Translations under genes and position numbers: made by a program
Origin: Bacilli bacterium
GTDB taxonomy: Bacteria; Bacillota_I; Bacilli_A; RF39; UBA660
Length of the DNA stretch: 12,911 nt
Direction of reading: 5' to 3'
NCBI GenBank assembly: GCA_022793145.1
Contig: JAAWCI010000043.1
Span: forward strand, 1 to 12,911
The notes under the pieces: generated by a model
The model's input: only the letters and a program-made list of their open reading frames with translations
Database searches by the model: none
What the model was told of the DNA's origin: nothing
In this document: in pieces, positions 1 to 6,480 of the stretch
Position numbering within the stretch: position 1 is the first letter of the stretch
Layout: every line of letters starts with the position of its first letter

Positions 1-516
1 CATTAATATTATAATGATCGAAATAACAATGGCATATGAATAAATAAAATTATTATTAAATATTGAAAAGGCTAAAATACTAATAGATAAAAGATAAGTT
101 TCTAACATATATTTTATAATAATCAAAAAAGTTATTTCGTTTATTGGGATGTTAAATTTAAAAGTATACATAAAAATAAACCATTGTATAAAAATAGTAA
201 TCATTGTAAACAATATACTTTGACCCAAGTTTTCTTTTAAACATTCAAATAAATATCTATTTCTATTTTTAAACCTAGTATCAAAATTTATCAATTTATA
301 ATATAAAGAACTTGTCAATAGAAAAGTACCTGAAATTATTGGAATCATCCATACAAAATTTATATAACTATTTGTTGAACTAAAAGCTAATATATTAAGA
401 GGTATGCGGAAATAATCATCTATAATTTCTGATAAATAAGGTTTTTTTAATATACAACTAATTAATATTATAAAAATATATAGTAATAACTTTTTTTTAT
501 CATATTTCCTCATCAT
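1..516 (-). CDS. Polytopic membrane protein, 3' end cut by window edge
   Basis: A reading frame with no stop runs from an ATG at 514-516 (Met-Met-Arg-Lys-Tyr) to the window edge, giving at least 172 residues without a C-terminus. Hydrophobic segments are visible at about residues 9-23, 53-70, 98-118 and 127-150, with another beginning near the edge, so it is an integral membrane protein. A GAAAGGA ribosome binding site lies about 14 bases upstream, inside the preceding gene, and the start overlaps that gene's stop by 17 bases, which suggests translational coupling. No family motif is recognisable. From its position as third membrane gene after a small secreted protein, I infer it is another subunit of an ABC-2-like export or immunity system. 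It could also be an unrelated membrane protein. Base composition is extremely AT-rich. Confidence 0.75.
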   Translation of the reverse strand, partial: MMRKYDKKKLLLYIFIILISCILKKPYLSEIIDDYFRIPLNILAFSSTNSYINFVWMIPIISGTFLLTSSLYYKLINFDTRFKNRNRYLFECLKENLGQSILFTMITIFIQWFIFMYTFKFNIPINEITFLIIIKYMLETYLLSISILAFSIFNNNFIYSYAIVISIIIILM

Positions 517-1180
517 TTTTCAATATAAAATCCTTTCTTCTTATCTTTAAATTTAATACTGTAAACATAATTAAGTCTAACATTAAAATAAATAATAAAT
601 AAATTATACTGTTCTTATATATATAAAAGACTTTATATATAGTTTCTAAATCAAAAAGTTTATTATTAAAAAAGAAGAAATTAAAATATTCCAAAATAAA
701 ATCAAAAGCAGTATACAGAAAAACAAAAATAATTGATGATACATAATGATTCTTAGCAAAAATATCAATCACTTTTATTGTTAAAGAAATTGTTATATAT
801 ATTATCATAATATTTATAGTAATGATAACTATATCAATAATATAGTGAATTGATGTAGGCAATGAAAAAAGCATTACCACTAAATTAAAAATAGAAAATA
901 TAATGATACTCAATAGGAGTTCTAATTTTATACTTTTCTTCAAAAATATTTGTTTTGATTCATGTCTAGATATAATGCATGAGTTACTCATAGTTTTATA
1001 TATAACATATTCTATTATAATAGATAAAATAATTAAAAAATATCTTATAGATATAATACCTAATCTTCCCATATATATCTCTAAAAAGTTACTTCTAGTA
1101 CCATTTGCCATAAACAAACCTACTATAATACTTAACAAAATAAGAAAATAAACTTGTTTATTCTTAATTATATAAATCAT
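500..1180 (-). CDS. Hypothetical six-segment membrane protein, ABC-2 permease-like
   Basis: A 226-residue protein rich in Ile, Leu and Phe with about six hydrophobic segments (roughly residues 11-25, 43-63, 86-108, 112-133, 147-170 and 188-212) and a short charged C-terminus. There is no signature motif, so the permease reading rests on size, topology and neighbours. The ATG start (1178-1180) overlaps the TGA of the upstream membrane gene in an ATGA arrangement, and AAGGA lies 8 bases upstream, so the pair is almost certainly co-translated. Its stop overlaps the next gene by 17 bases. A hand count of 541-660 gives about 13% G+C, against about 28% at 6541-6660 in the housekeeping operon, so the cluster may have been acquired separately or be under weak constraint. 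Role inferred: membrane subunit acting with the small secreted protein at 2060-2500. Confidence 0.7.
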   Translation of the reverse strand: MIYIIKNKQVYFLILLSIIVGLFMANGTRSNFLEIYMGRLGIISIRYFLIILSIIIEYVIYKTMSNSCIISRHESKQIFLKKSIKLELLLSIIIFSIFNLVVMLFSLPTSIHYIIDIVIITINIMIIYITISLTIKVIDIFAKNHYVSSIIFVFLYTAFDFILEYFNFFFFNNKLFDLETIYKVFYIYKNSIIYLLFILMLDLIMFTVLNLKIRRKDFILKNDEEI

Positions 1181-1980
1181 AATAAATCCTTCTTTTGCTG
1201 GCTAAATCTTAATAAAATAATACTTACTAATAATAAGATGAAATATAATATTATTGAATCATTCACTTTAAATACTGATAACGGTTGCAATTGACCAACA
1301 ATTGAATATTGACTAAGATTTAATAATGGACATACAAATTCTGTAAATAACATAATAAAAAATGGAAAAACATAAATTATTATTTTTTGTTTTACAAAGA
1401 ACGAGATTGAATAAGCTAATCCAGATAAGAGACTTAATATAAATGATACATGTGCAATTACACAAATTAAGAATAAAGGTAAGTTTGATAATCGCAAAGA
1501 ATCCATAAATAAAAATTTTTTACTAACCATATAAAATGCTGAATTTTGAAAATAAGAAAGGGCATTCCCACTTCCATATATAAAATACAAAGAAATGTAG
1601 TTTAATAAAAATGATAAAAAATTAATTAAAAATACTGTAAATATTATTATTATAAATCTCGAAAATATTAATTTTTTTTGATTTAATCTAGTATATAAAA
1701 ACATATTTGTTTTTTGCCTTTTTTCTATAAAATTTATATCAGAAAAAATTGTTGAACAAAGGATAGGAAAAACTATTATAATTATCATATTTAAATTAAC
1801 AGATGGATTATATAAAATATATAAATACTCTGCTCTATAACCGGTTTCAAACAATGTATTCAAATTATAATGTATAACCAGAAATACATGAATTAAATTA
1901 ATCAACAAGATTCCAATTATTGCAAAATAAAATTCTTTTTTTTGAATTAAGCACTTCAAACTATATATAAATTCCTTCAT
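1177..1980 (-). CDS. ABC-2-type permease-like membrane protein
   Basis: A 267-residue protein that begins with a short amphipathic, Lys-containing stretch (MKEFIYSLKCLIQKKEFYF), then has about six hydrophobic segments near residues 20-38, 62-84, 106-130, 165-195, 199-216 and 240-258. A basic cytoplasmic loop with EKRQKTNMFLYTRLNQKK lies after the second segment. That layout, with an N-terminal elbow helix and a charged loop in front of the third helix, is typical of ABC-2 transporter permeases. The assignment is by topology and not by a diagnostic motif. AGGTGA lies 5 bases before the ATG at 1978-1980. It is the first membrane gene downstream of the small secreted protein, separated by an untranslated 79-base gap that holds a 17-bp hairpin. 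The nucleotide-binding partner is not in the window and might lie beyond position 1. Confidence 0.7.
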   Translation of the reverse strand: MKEFIYSLKCLIQKKEFYFAIIGILLINLIHVFLVIHYNLNTLFETGYRAEYLYILYNPSVNLNMIIIIVFPILCSTIFSDINFIEKRQKTNMFLYTRLNQKKLIFSRFIIIIFTVFLINFLSFLLNYISLYFIYGSGNALSYFQNSAFYMVSKKFLFMDSLRLSNLPLFLICVIAHVSFILSLLSGLAYSISFFVKQKIIIYVFPFFIMLFTEFVCPLLNLSQYSIVGQLQPLSVFKVNDSIILYFILLLVSIILLRFSQQKKDLL

Positions 1981-2010
1981 TAATTCACCTGCAACTTTCT
2001 AATATTTTAT

Positions 2011-2050
2011 AAGTAAACAAACACCAATAAAAATTGGCGTTTGTTTACTT
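2011..2050 (-). terminator. 17-bp hairpin without U-tract, between secreted-protein and permease genes
   Basis: Arms 2011-2027 and 2034-2050 pair over 17 bp around a 6-nt loop. The single imperfect pair (2023 with 2038) is A-C on the plus strand but a U-G wobble in minus-strand RNA, so the fully paired molecule is the minus transcript, matching the gene direction. It starts 9 bases after the secreted-protein stop. What follows on the minus strand (ATAAAATATT) is AU-rich but not a U-tract, so this is more likely a partial terminator or an mRNA 3'-end stabiliser. Either would make the secreted-protein transcript more abundant than the permease transcript. Confidence 0.7.
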
Positions 2051-2059
2051 AATTCCAAT

Positions 2060-2500
2060 CTAGTAATCTACTACTCCAGTAACTGCACCTTTATTTAATG
2101 ACCAATTATGATTACGAGCTCTTAAGCCCATCTTTTGACCATTTCCATATGTATATCCATAAGGAACAGATACTTCATCTTGATCACCTTTTTCAAAATC
2201 TTCTCTGTAAATATAGCTTCCTGTTGTTCCCCAAGTAACAGTTTTACCATCGCTTGAATAAGCTCCAGCATAAAATGTTACAGCCTTAATTCCAGTAAAT
2301 GCCTCAAGGTAAACCATTGCATGATTAGCTGTTGGAGTAGTTACATATCCATTTCCAGTGCCATCACCAGTTTGGACATATCCTTGTGCTTTTGGGATTT
2401 GTAAATGGAATGCTGCTTGTCCTGCATACGCTGTTCCAATTGATACAATTCCTAGCAATGCAACCGTAGCCATCAACAATCCTTTATTTTTCTTTTTCAT
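2060..2500 (-). CDS. Small secreted protein, faintly DUF2712/bacteriocin-like
   Basis: A 146-residue protein with a clear Sec signal peptide: KKKNK, a hydrophobic core at residues 8-23, and a signal peptidase I site TAYA|GQ after residue 26. The mature 120 residues are Gly/Tyr/Thr-rich with no Cys, and end in RARNHN (residues 128-133) plus a Val-Val-Asp-Tyr C-terminus. This end is reminiscent of DUF2712-type and lactococcin-972-like secreted proteins of Bacillota, which often sit beside ABC-type membrane genes. That resemblance is from memory and is tentative. The start is fixed by a strong GGAGGTGA ribosome binding site upstream of the ATG at 2498-2500. A promoter lies about 100 bases upstream, and a hairpin follows the stop before three membrane protein genes. 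Possible roles are a secreted antimicrobial or signalling protein, or a surface protein exported or resisted through the neighbouring membrane proteins. Confidence 0.8.
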   Translation of the reverse strand: MKKKNKGLLMATVALLGIVSIGTAYAGQAAFHLQIPKAQGYVQTGDGTGNGYVTTPTANHAMVYLEAFTGIKAVTFYAGAYSSDGKTVTWGTTGSYIYREDFEKGDQDEVSVPYGYTYGNGQKMGLRARNHNWSLNKGAVTGVVDY

Positions 2501-2596
2501 TTTTTCACCTCCATTTCTTTTTAATATAGATGAACTAGACTTTTAAAAAAATATTTTCTTAGAAAGAATACTGCGACATTCACTCTACTTGTTATA

Positions 2597-2624
2597 AGTA
2601 TATCACAAATACTTCATATTTCAA
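2597..2624 (-). promoter_or_regulatory. Sigma-A type promoter of the secreted-protein gene
   Basis: On the minus strand TTGAAA (2619-2624) and TATACT (2597-2602) are separated by 16 bases, and a TG one base before the -10 makes it an extended -10. Transcription would start near 2590, giving a leader of about 90 nt before the ATG, much longer than other leaders in this window. The leader contains a weak stem (around 2553-2570) followed by a run of seven U, which could attenuate transcription. Confidence 0.6.
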
Positions 2625-2646
2625 CTTTTTTCGACTTATTTAGACT
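2617..2646 (-). repeat. Three 10-bp tandem repeats overlapping the -35 element
   Basis: On the minus strand three head-to-tail units occur with exactly 10-bp spacing: AGTCTAAATA (2637-2646), AGTCGAAAAA (2627-2636) and AGTTGAAATA (2617-2626). They keep AGTY then AAA in each unit. One helical turn per unit places all copies on the same face of the DNA, and the last copy overlaps the -35 element. They could be an activator or repressor operator, or phased A-tracts that bend the DNA and act like an UP element. No regulator gene is visible nearby. Confidence 0.5.
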
Positions 2647-2762
2647 AATAAACCTCATATTTCTATATTACTTGAAACAAATCTTCCTCCCCATTTATAC
2701 CCATCTCCAGGGAAGCGCCTTCTACTATATAAATGTAGATTTTTCTACTATTCCCGTCACCT

Positions 2763-3630
2763 TTAATGTGCTGCTGCCTTTAAACAATACTCATCTGGCA
2801 TGATCTTCACTACAACTTCTATAACGTTCTTCTACTCTATCAAAATTGATTAGAGATGTATCACCATTATTAGCAATCATCATATCTAATATTAAATTAT
2901 CTTTATATCTTGGAATTACTAAAGCTTCTCTAAATACATAATATTTATTATTTACTTCTATTACTCCTACAGAAAACGGTGTTGTATAATCATTCACTTC
3001 ATTTCCATTTTCTACTTTACAAGAATTAAAAGAACAATAATTCATATGAACATCATAAATTTGATAGAAATACTTACTATCCTTTTTAGAACTCTTTACT
3101 AGATTCTTATTAATATGATAATCTCCTTCCATTGTTATTTTAAATAATACTGAACCATATTCAAAAATCATATGTCTTAGTCTATTTTCTAATGGCCCAA
3201 ATAATTCAATTTTATAACGACTAAATTCTTTTAAAATATCTGGATAATTATTTTCTAATAAATAAGAATTTGCTTCCTCTAAATTTCTACTTTGTACCAT
3301 ATCTACATAAGAAAGTGCTACTTGAAAGAAATCTTCATTATTAGTAGATGGATTATTCTGTACGATTGCCTCTGGCTTTTCTGTTACTTTTTCTATAGAA
3401 AAGGTATTTGACTATTTTATATTTACAAATACTGATATAGTCGTAACTAAAATAGAACAAGCCATAACAAAACCATACAAATAATGAATTATAAACTTTT
3501 TAAAATTTTTAGAAAAAGTCTCTTCTGCTTCACCCATTCCATTTTCTATAAGATAGTCAATAAGTAAATGCTTTTTTGGCTCTAATTTTCAAAAGCATTT
3601 CTTACGTCTCTTTCTTTTATTATCATTCAT
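2763..3630 (-). pseudogene. Degraded gene for a single-pass membrane protein
   Basis: One coding frame can be followed from an ATG at 3628-3630 (MNDNKRKRRKKCF) with three lesions. There is an in-frame TGA at 3589-3591. A TAG at 3412-3414 falls just after the hydrophobic segment FVMACSILTTISVFV. A frameshift near 2820 follows: the frame used upstream stops at 2791-2793, while the neighbouring frame gives a coherent C-terminus (EVVVKIMPDEYCLKAAAH) ending TAA at 2763-2765. The longest uninterrupted piece (2791-3300) has no ribosome binding site and starts mid-domain. The intact protein would have had a basic N-terminus, one membrane anchor and a roughly 200-residue outer domain, of a family I do not recognise. 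It follows the DUF5011 gene by 41 bases without a terminator between them, so it was probably the second gene of that operon. TGA as Trp is unlikely because TGA terminates other genes here. Confidence 0.75.
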
Positions 3631-3671
3631 TTTATCTCATTAAATCAACATTTCTTCTTTTATATTCTTCA

Positions 3672-4529
3672 CTATTCTTCTACTCTAACCACTCTTTTTT
3701 TCTCAGCTACATTTCCAGAGGGATCAATAGCACGATAAGTAAGTACATATCTTCCTGGAATAGATGACAAAGATCCTTCTATCTCTACTTTTAAATCTTC
3801 ATTAGAATTGTCGCTAATCATAACTCCATTCATTAAGTTCATATTTTTTGTTTCTTCTGGTTTTATTGTTAAACGGTCCGTTTGAATTACTGGTTTCTCT
3901 TTATCAGATACAACTACAATTCGAGTAATTGTGCTTACCTCTTCTGCATAAGAAGTATGATAAGTTAATTGATATGTTCTTGCTTTTGAAGTATCTATGC
4001 GTGATACTGTTTTTCCTTCTGTTGTAATTTTTATTTTACTTTCATCTGGTAAATTTCCTTCTATTGTAATTGCTTCATATCCAGGATCTTCATAAGGTCG
4101 ATTCAATTCAGCATGTTCTATTGCTTTCCCTCTCATCACAATCATTGGAGCTTGTTTTTTTACTTCGTCATAATCTTTAATCATATTTTCATCTTGATCA
4201 AATACAGTATACTCATATCCTTTTTCTTTTTTTTCTATCTGCATCAATAATTGATTGGAAAAATTCATTCTCTCTCTTGGATTTATAAATTTTGAATTAA
4301 TATAACCAGCTTGCTTTAAAGTACGAAGAGGAACTATAATTACATCTCCTTTTTCCTTCGGCAAAAAGTCTTGATATTCTGCTCCCCATTTTTCTAAAGC
4401 AACCTTCAATTCTTCAATTCGCCGCTTGTACTTTTTCTTTGCATTATAACTTCTTGTCACTGAAAATATAGTTGTTGCCACAATAATTATTCCTATTATA
4501 ATTAATAAACGTTTTAATCCACTTTCCAT
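3672..4529 (-). CDS. Membrane-anchored surface protein with DUF5011-type Ig-like domains
   Basis: A 285-residue protein with an N-terminal membrane anchor (residues 7-23), a basic helical stretch and WGAEY region (30-60), then two Ig-like modules. The second module (about 208-285) runs from DKEKPVI to YRAIDPSGN, the pattern of bacterial DUF5011/HYR-type surface domains. The first module is at about 130-208. The region at 40-115, with an LRTLKQAGYI motif, looks like the pilin-like N-terminal part of some Bacilli surface proteins; this is a tentative comparison. The ATG at 4527-4529 is preferred to the in-frame GTG at 4536-4538 because AGGTGAT overlaps that GTG and lies 5 bases before the ATG. 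It is transcribed divergently from the RluA-family gene, and a degraded gene follows it. It probably acts outside the membrane as an adhesive or structural module. No sortase motif is seen. Confidence 0.8.
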   Translation of the reverse strand: MESGLKRLLIIIGIIIVATTIFSVTRSYNAKKKYKRRIEELKVALEKWGAEYQDFLPKEKGDVIIVPLRTLKQAGYINSKFINPRERMNFSNQLLMQIEKKEKGYEYTVFDQDENMIKDYDEVKKQAPMIVMRGKAIEHAELNRPYEDPGYEAITIEGNLPDESKIKITTEGKTVSRIDTSKARTYQLTYHTSYAEEVSTITRIVVVSDKEKPVIQTDRLTIKPEETKNMNLMNGVMISDNSNEDLKVEIEGSLSSIPGRYVLTYRAIDPSGNVAEKKRVVRVEE

Positions 4530-4546
4530 AAGTATCACCTATTATT

Positions 4547-4575
4547 AGTATAACATTTTTAAGAAAAGTTTCCAA
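4547..4575 (-). promoter_or_regulatory. Promoter of the DUF5011-type gene, very short leader
   Basis: Minus-strand TTGGAA (4570-4575) and TATACT (4547-4552) are 17 bases apart, with TGT directly before the -10. The predicted start near 4540 leaves only about 10 nt before the ATG, almost all ribosome binding site. The plus-strand promoter of the RluA-family gene shares this divergent gap. Confidence 0.6.
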
Positions 4576-4590
4576 ATATTTTAAAATTTA

Positions 4591-4599
4591 TGTTACAAT
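4591..4599 (+). promoter_or_regulatory. Extended -10 promoter of the RluA-family gene
   Basis: TGT followed by TACAAT (4594-4599) makes an extended -10; TATAAT at 4599-4604 is an alternative but would put the RNA start beyond the ribosome binding site. No good -35 is seen. GAGGG at 4606-4610 precedes the ATG at 4617-4619, so the leader would be about 10 nt. Confidence 0.45.
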
Positions 4600-4616
4600 A
4601 TAATAGAGGGATAGCT

Positions 4617-5480
4617 ATGAAGAAATTAGAAATTATGGAATTTAATGTCACAAAAGAAGAACAATTATTAAACTTTCTTTATCAAAATGTACAAGGAAAG
4701 TCAAAAAATAATATCAAGTCCTTGCTTAAAAATGGTCAAGTTTTTGTCAATTCAAAAAAACAAACAAAATTCGATTTTCTATTAAATAAAAATGATCATA
4801 TCAAAATACAGCTTAGAAAATTAAATTCTTTTCCATATAAAATTTTATATGAAGATGAAAGCTTGATAGCAATCGAAAAACCAGCTGGTGTTCTCACAAT
4901 TTCAACAGAACAAGAAAAAGAAAAAACAGCTTATAAAATTGTACGAAATTACTTACAGAAAAAAGGACAAAAAGTATTTATTGTACATCGTTTAGACCGT
5001 GATACTTCTGGAATATTATTATTCGCAAAAAATGAAAAAATGAAAATCATGCTACAAAAGCATTGGAACGATATTACATTAAAAAGAGGATATATGGCAA
5101 TTGTTGAAGGACCTATGAAAACTGACTTTGGAACAATTCGAAGTTTCTTAAAAGAAGAAAACAACAAAATGGTTCATTCTACCAAAGGAATGGATGGTAA
5201 ATTGGCAATTACTCGTTATCAAACAATTGAAAAAAATAAAGAATATAGTTTATTAGAAGTTTTCTTAGAAACTGGAAGAAAAAATCAAATCAGAGTTCAT
5301 ATGAGCGAAGCAGGCCATCCTATCATTGGTGATACAAAATATCATGCTACTAAAAATCCAATAGGTAGATTAGGTTTACACTCTCATATATTAGAATTTA
5401 TTCATCCTTTTTCAAAGAAAATAATCAGTTTAGAGACTCCTATTCCAGATAAGTTCAGTAAATTATTAAAACATGAATGA
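4617..5480 (+). CDS. RluA-family pseudouridine synthase
   Basis: A 287-residue enzyme that isomerises uridine to pseudouridine in rRNA or tRNA. An S4-like RNA-binding region occupies about residues 15-65 (KNGQVFVNSKKQTKFDF). The catalytic domain follows, with the family motif HRLDRDTSG at 124-132 (catalytic Asp127), YEDESLIAIEKPAGVL at 78-93, and the conserved RKNQIRVHM at 221-229. The C-terminus with GLHSHILEFIHP (253-264) is typical of the RluC/RluD group. Target positions cannot be read from sequence. The start chosen is the ATG at 4617 behind GAGGG; an in-frame ATG at 4590 sits inside the promoter and would add nine poorly supported residues. It is the only plus-strand gene here, is monocistronic, and has its own terminator. 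Confidence 0.93.
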   Translation: MKKLEIMEFNVTKEEQLLNFLYQNVQGKSKNNIKSLLKNGQVFVNSKKQTKFDFLLNKNDHIKIQLRKLNSFPYKILYEDESLIAIEKPAGVLTISTEQEKEKTAYKIVRNYLQKKGQKVFIVHRLDRDTSGILLFAKNEKMKIMLQKHWNDITLKRGYMAIVEGPMKTDFGTIRSFLKEENNKMVHSTKGMDGKLAITRYQTIEKNKEYSLLEVFLETGRKNQIRVHMSEAGHPIIGDTKYHATKNPIGRLGLHSHILEFIHPFSKKIISLETPIPDKFSKLLKHE

Positions 5481-5503
5481 GTTAACAAATTCATTCTTTT
5501 TTT
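5475..5503 (+). terminator. Intrinsic terminator of the RluA-family gene
   Basis: GAATGAG (5475-5481) pairs with TTCATTC (5490-5496) around an 8-nt loop, followed by seven T (5497-5503). The 5' arm overlaps the stop codon. Confidence 0.75.
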
Positions 5504-5555
5504 ATCTTACTAAAAATATTTACTCAATTCTTTTATAATGAATATTATATTTTAG

Positions 5556-5582
5556 AATAAAAAAAGAAGTAGATACTTCCTT
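5556..5582 (-). terminator. Intrinsic terminator of the prfB-yitT-ftsEX operon
   Basis: In the minus transcript AAGGAAGT pairs with ACTTCTTT around the loop ATCT (5563-5582), followed by a U-run encoded by the A-tract at 5559-5565. The 5' arm begins inside the ftsX stop codon. It faces the RluA gene terminator across about 50 bases. Confidence 0.75.
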
Positions 5583-6480
5583 ATATTTTTAAATGTTTTC
5601 TAACTGCTCTCCAGCTTCCAAACATTCCCACTAAAATACCAATTACCAATAGAACCATTGATACAACATAAATAAATGGCTCTGGTTTAATCAGTTTGAT
5701 AAAAGGTGAAAATAATTGTCCATTAAAATTGTTATAAAGTGCTGTATATCCATAAATAGTAGCTAATATTGGGATAATTGCTCCAAACATTCCTAAAAAC
5801 AATCCTTCAAATAAAAATGGTATTTTGATATTTAAGTTACTGGCTCCTACAAGTCGCATAATTTCAATTTCTCTTTTTCTTGAGAAAATTGTAATCTTAA
5901 TTGTATTTGCAATTAAGAAAGCAGTTACAATGATAAGTGCTATAACCATGCCAATACTAATTTTCTTTACAACATCAAATACTGTTACTAATTGTTCTAC
6001 CATTCCTTCTCCATATTTAACAACACTAACATGGTCGATCTCTTTTATTTGATTGGCTGTCTTTTTTATAAGATCAATATCTTTTACTTTCACTTGATAT
6101 GTATCTTGAATCGGATTTTCTTCTTCGTCATAATTTCCTAAAATATTTTTAAAAACATCAGAAGATTCCATCATTTCTTTTGAAATAGACATTTTATCTT
6201 GAAATTCAATAGAAGCAATATTATCTAAAACATCAATACTATCTCTTACATCTTCAATCTGTTCTTTTGTTATATCACGATCCAAAAATACTACAATTGT
6301 AACATCTTTTTCAACTAATGTCGCAAAGTTATTTACATTATCAGATAAAATCATAGCTAAAGCAACCACAATTAATGTAATTGTAATACAAGAAATAGAC
6401 GCCAATGAAAGAGAAAAATTTCTAAAGACACTTTTAAAAGCATCTCTAATATTTCTACTTAAAATTCTAAATCCCCTCAT
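5581..6480 (-). CDS. ftsX: Cell-division ABC transporter-like permease FtsX
   Basis: A 299-residue FtsX: membrane partner of FtsE, which in Gram-positive bacteria activates peptidoglycan hydrolases from the outside. It has a basic cytoplasmic N-terminus (MRGFRILSRNIRDAFKSVFRN), a first membrane helix at about 25-48, an extracellular domain at about 50-170 (KDVTIVVFLDRDITKEQIEDV), and three C-terminal helices near 173-198, 220-245 and 266-288. The conserved FtsX loop RKREIEIMRLVGAS is at 201-214. The start at 6478-6480 is preferred over an upstream in-frame ATG at 6499-6501 because AAAGGAA lies about 9 bases before it while the longer version lacks a ribosome binding site. It overlaps ftsE by 14 bases, so translation is coupled. 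The protein is of normal length. A partner hydrolase is not encoded in the window. Confidence 0.95.
   Translation of the reverse strand: MRGFRILSRNIRDAFKSVFRNFSLSLASISCITITLIVVALAMILSDNVNNFATLVEKDVTIVVFLDRDITKEQIEDVRDSIDVLDNIASIEFQDKMSISKEMMESSDVFKNILGNYDEEENPIQDTYQVKVKDIDLIKKTANQIKEIDHVSVVKYGEGMVEQLVTVFDVVKKISIGMVIALIIVTAFLIANTIKITIFSRKREIEIMRLVGASNLNIKIPFLFEGLFLGMFGAIIPILATIYGYTALYNNFNGQLFSPFIKLIKPEPFIYVVSMVLLVIGILVGMFGSWRAVRKHLKI

Noticed and set aside
903..1151. Plus-strand open frame inside the membrane gene
   Set aside because: It lies wholly antisense to a coupled minus-strand gene, has no RBS, and its Ile/Tyr-rich translation is what the complement of AT-rich membrane codons gives.
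2651..2762. Short frames in the gap after the decayed gene
   Set aside because: Two frames look weakly protein-like (one contains FPGDGYKWGG) but neither has a start, RBS or family match; possibly another gene remnant.
2763..3630. TGA read as tryptophan (Mollicutes code) to rescue the frame
   Set aside because: Other genes here end in TGA, RF2 is present with its TGA-dependent frameshift, and a TAG and a frameshift would remain.
3576..3767. Plus-strand 63-codon frame
   Set aside because: It overlaps the end of the Ig-like gene and the decayed gene on the other strand, with low-complexity Ser/Phe/Tyr content and no supported start.
4530..4538. GTG start for the Ig-like protein
   Set aside because: The GTG is part of the AGGTGAT ribosome binding site for the ATG at 4529.
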